Made by a program: the position numbers and the translations under genes. This document shows positions 6,027 to 7,937 of a DNA stretch of 7,937 bases, in pieces. The stretch covers positions 1 to 7,937 of the forward strand of contig CABUXL010000076.1 of NCBI GenBank assembly GCA_902495525.1, read 5' to 3'. Every line of letters starts with the position of its first letter. Position 1 is the first letter of the stretch. The stretch comes from an uncultured Collinsella sp. Lineage in GTDB: Bacteria; Actinomycetota; Coriobacteriia; Coriobacteriales; Coriobacteriaceae. Below the pieces are notes generated by a model. It was given only the letters and a program-made list of their open reading frames with translations. It searched no databases and was not told where the DNA came from.

Positions 6027-7133
6027 TTAAAGCAAATATATATTGGAAGGTAAGACCGATATATTCTCGTCAACGTCTTTAATGAGCAACCTTTGCTCTA
6101 GAAGAAGTTTATGCATGAGATTCTTTCCATGGTCTTTATTGTCGAGTGTGCTTCCATACTCATACAGAAGATGCGATATGCGTGAGTACAGATCTTCGCG
6201 AATTGCCTGCTCATCAACTGTTTTATCTGACTTGTTTGGATATTTTTTGTATAGAAATACAAGCTTAGTAACTCCACCGTATAGATTGACGGTGTCAAAA
6301 ATCGATTGGAAGTAGGAATAGTCAGCCCGAGAAAGCGAGTGTCCGAATATCTTGATGAAACGGGTATTGCTGTCGCAGAGTTTTGCAGTTTCGCTTTCGT
6401 ATGGCACTAATGACATGAGCCTATATGTTTTTGTAAACGGCACCGCCGGATGGTCTTCAGCGACGTCTTTTCCGTCAATGCCAAATATTGTGTCCGTTCT
6501 GTCCAGTGAGCCATGAATATTCCGGGCAGCAACAATTCCCAGCTGCTGATCTTCCGATTTTAATGGGGTTGTATAGTTAAAGTTTAAGATAGATGTCTCA
6601 TAGTTCTTTTGCTGGGCCTTATCAATGCAGGCATTGCGAATGGCTGCATAATACTCCACAGCCTTTTCCCTGTATTTATTGTTATTATCGACTTGTTTTT
6701 CTAGATAGCTCGCAAAGATGTGCTCGTAATCTTTTAGTGAGGTTAAAAGGAAGTTAGTTAATTCCTTTTGGGAAACATATTCTTTTCCAAGCCGAGTCGA
6801 CACAAATTCGTATAATACATCTTTTGGCCGCAGGGGCGGATTTGGTCCTGAAATGTCAATAGCCAATCCTGTAAGGCCGTACATGCTGTCTAGTATTGAA
6901 CCAGACCCGCCTTCCTGCAAAACGTATGCAGAAATAAGACTCTCGATATTGCACCACAATGGATCGTTTTCTCTTATTTCAGAAAGAACGACATCCCAGG
7001 CGTTTCTTTTGTCCTCAGGAATCGATTCAATTGAGTTTGTTCCGTTGGTCCTGTTGCTGTAAAAATCTGAGAATTTGGACTTTAGTCCGCAGGTTAAGTC
7101 GAATCCATTTCCAAGAATTATTAGTTGGTGCAT
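6027..7133 (-). CDS. AbiH-family abortive infection (phage defence) protein
   Basis: The product is 368 residues, soluble by appearance, and assigned to the AbiH family by its motifs in order: LIILGNGFDLTCGLKSKFSDFY at the N-terminus (GNGFD at 8-12), LNFNYTT at 183-189, NIHGSLD at 205-211 and FGHSLSRADYSYF at 263-275. The founding member, lactococcal AbiH, aborts phage infection; the biochemical action is not established to my knowledge. The glycine-rich loop followed by N-Y, H-G and GxS motifs resembles SIR2-type NAD-binding proteins, which is inference. The start ATG has GAAGGA upstream at eight bases. The gene is clearly AT-richer than its neighbours, with many A/T third positions, and stands alone facing the capsule operon, which suggests horizontal acquisition. 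No partner gene, toxin-antitoxin mate or mobility gene is visible. I could not find a convincing promoter; TTGACA on the - strand (7277-7282) lacks a good -10. Confidence 0.87.
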   Translation of the reverse strand: MHQLIILGNGFDLTCGLKSKFSDFYSNRTNGTNSIESIPEDKRNAWDVVLSEIRENDPLWCNIESLISAYVLQEGGSGSILDSMYGLTGLAIDISGPNPPLRPKDVLYEFVSTRLGKEYVSQKELTNFLLTSLKDYEHIFASYLEKQVDNNNKYREKAVEYYAAIRNACIDKAQQKNYETSILNFNYTTPLKSEDQQLGIVAARNIHGSLDRTDTIFGIDGKDVAEDHPAVPFTKTYRLMSLVPYESETAKLCDSNTRFIKIFGHSLSRADYSYFQSIFDTVNLYGGVTKLVFLYKKYPNKSDKTVDEQAIREDLYSRISHLLYEYGSTLDNKDHGKNLMHKLLLEQRLLIKDVDENISVLPSNIYLL

Positions 7134-7141
7134 TATTTAAA

Positions 7142-7147
7142 TCCTTC
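7142..7147 (-). promoter_or_regulatory. Ribosome binding site of the AbiH gene
   Basis: On the - strand, GAAGGA precedes the ATG (7133-7131) by eight bases. This supports the start that places the GNGFD loop eight residues from the N-terminus, as is usual in the family. Confidence 0.7.
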
Positions 7148-7489
7148 AATCGTAGTGAACTCCGAGAATAGCTTCTCAACTATTTACCCGATTACTAAGG
7201 TGTTGCTACAACGGTATCCAACTTGCGAGGACACGACATGGGGTGTCATTGAGGAAATGTTTTGGTAACTTGATATTGTCAATTTCCCTGTGCTGCTAAT
7301 TTTGGAATCAGCAGTCGGCATATTTGCCTAACGTGAATCTTCCTTTCACCGACTGGCAAAACGATTTACACCTAATTTCGGGGTTCGATCTCAGGTTTCT
7401 TCATCGTCCCTTGCTTGATCTCGCTACACTAATAACTGCTGCTACCAGGTAGTTTCCTGGCGCAGTTTCCATTGGCTCTTGCGAAGATC
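7148..7489. other. Divergent gene-free region with imperfect inverted repeats
   Basis: There is no credible gene here. It should hold the promoters of the AbiH gene (-) and of the exported protein (+). Two hairpin-forming stretches are visible. CTGCTAATTTTGGAATCAGCAG (7293-7314) pairs with one mismatch around TTGG. At 7434-7467, AACTGC/GCAGTT flanks CCAGG-TAGTTT-CCTGG. The second lies 31 bases before the exported protein's start and may be an operator or leader structure. TAATAA at 7430-7435 is a possible -10 without a good -35. The region is AT-richer than the gene to its right, so the compositional boundary lies near 7460-7490. Confidence 0.45.
7434..7467. repeat. Imperfect inverted repeat upstream of the exported protein
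   Basis: The outer arms are AACTGC (7434-7439) and GCAGTT (7462-7467). The inner arms are CCAGG (7445-7449) and CCTGG (7456-7460) around a TAGTTT loop. The two stems are joined by an asymmetric internal loop (five bases left, one right). No T-run follows, so it is not a standard terminator. Confidence 0.5.
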
Positions 7490-7493
7490 GGAG
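7490..7493 (+). promoter_or_regulatory. Ribosome binding site of the exported protein gene
   Basis: GGAG lies five bases before the ATG at 7499, which sets the start that places the signal peptide at the N-terminus. The ATG at position 18 of the protein falls within the hydrophobic core and would destroy the signal. Confidence 0.7.
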
Positions 7494-7498
7494 CGGTT

Positions 7499-7937
7499 AT
7501 GTTTGCTGCCGCGTTCCACACCAGCCGTCACTACATCCTGTTTACTGTTATGGCCTGCCTATGCGTTTTGCTGGGCGGGCCTTCTTATGCCGCGGGCGCG
7601 GAGAGCCTGTTCATTGCAGGCGCCACGTACTACGAGCCGGGCGCGTCGGGCCCCGGGTGGGTCTGGACCGATGCCGACCACCTGGAGCTTAACGGCTACA
7701 CGGGCGAGGCCATCGGCACCGACGGCGACCTGGCGGTGACGCTGACCGGGCAGAACACTGTTGTCGAGACGAGCGCGCCCGACGTGGACATCTCGCGTTG
7801 CGGCATGGAGGTGTGGGGCGATCTGACGCTCCACGGCACCGGGTCGCTGGTGGCCACGGGCTCGCAGTGCGGGGTCTACGTGTCGGGGACGCTCGCGGTG
7901 GACGAATGCAAGGTTGACGCGCGGGCCGACGGCGCCG
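7499..7937 (+). CDS. Exported beta-helix-like surface protein, N-terminal part (3' truncated by window)
   Basis: The frame is open from the ATG to the window edge, 146 residues. A signal peptide is clear: a short basic/polar start (H7, R10, H11), a hydrophobic core YILFTVMACLCVLLGG (12-27), and PSYAAGA with likely cleavage after A31 or A34. The mature part is built of short turns rich in G, T, D and V: HLELNGYTGEAI, DLAVTLTGQNTVV, GMEVWGDLTLHGTGSLVATG and CGVYVSGTLAVDECKV. The 'G-D-L-T-L-x-G-x-G-S-L' pattern resembles carbohydrate-binding or right-handed beta-helix repeat proteins of Gram-positive gut bacteria, which often end in a wall anchor or wall-binding repeats. That C-terminus is outside the window. 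Codon use is strongly GC-rich, like the capsule genes and unlike the AbiH gene beside it. Adhesion or glycan binding is a guess from the fold; no enzyme motif is seen. Confidence 0.75.
   Translation, partial: MFAAAFHTSRHYILFTVMACLCVLLGGPSYAAGAESLFIAGATYYEPGASGPGWVWTDADHLELNGYTGEAIGTDGDLAVTLTGQNTVVETSAPDVDISRCGMEVWGDLTLHGTGSLVATGSQCGVYVSGTLAVDECKVDARADGA

Noticed and set aside
5858..6082. A 74-codon + strand frame after ugd
   Set aside because: It runs through the terminator hairpin and into the 3' end of the AbiH gene, lacks a good ribosome site and matches nothing I recognise.
7550..7561. Lipobox-like VMAC in the exported protein's signal peptide
   Set aside because: Met at the -2 position is atypical, the cysteine is in the middle of the hydrophobic core, and a standard cleavage site (SYA, AGA) follows.
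1..7937. CRISPR array, tRNA, rRNA, transposase or integrase
   Set aside because: I saw no regularly spaced repeats, tRNA-like cloverleaf, rRNA sequence or recombinase motif on either strand, and no obvious direct repeats flanking the AbiH region.

Overview
The window looks like a piece of a GC-rich, Gram-positive-type actinobacterial chromosome. Strong G/C preference at third codon positions, alternative TTG starts, tight start/stop overlaps and the flavour of the Ugd and epimerase proteins all fit a gut Coriobacteriia member (Collinsella/Olsenella type). That placement is inference from composition and protein style, not a database match.

Positions 1-5826 are the 3' part of a capsular or exopolysaccharide locus read on the + strand. 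In order it holds: the C-terminal third of a Wzx-type flippase, a GT4-type glycosyltransferase (TTG start inside the flippase gene), an acyltransferase-3 membrane protein broken by a frameshift at an eight-G tract, a left-handed beta-helix (hexapeptide) acetyltransferase, a gap of about 270 bases, a UDP-glucuronate 4-epimerase and a UDP-glucose 6-dehydrogenase. The last two form a short sugar-nucleotide pathway, UDP-Glc to UDP-GlcA to UDP-GalA, which would feed uronic acid to the glycosyltransferases. The two acyltransferases would decorate the repeat unit, and the flippase would move the lipid-linked unit across the membrane. A hairpin with a T-run lies between the epimerase and dehydrogenase genes. 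A perfect 17-bp hairpin ends the locus.

Positions 6027-7133 hold one visibly AT-richer gene on the - strand, convergent with the capsule locus. It encodes an AbiH-family abortive-infection (phage defence) protein and looks acquired. It is followed by about 365 bases without a gene.

At 7499 a + strand gene begins for an exported, probably beta-helical surface protein. It runs off the end of the window.

The most interesting points are the G8 tract that switches the membrane acyltransferase out of frame, which is a candidate phase-variable glycan modification, and the lone AbiH gene lodged between two surface-structure loci. I see no CRISPR array, tRNA, rRNA or transposase.
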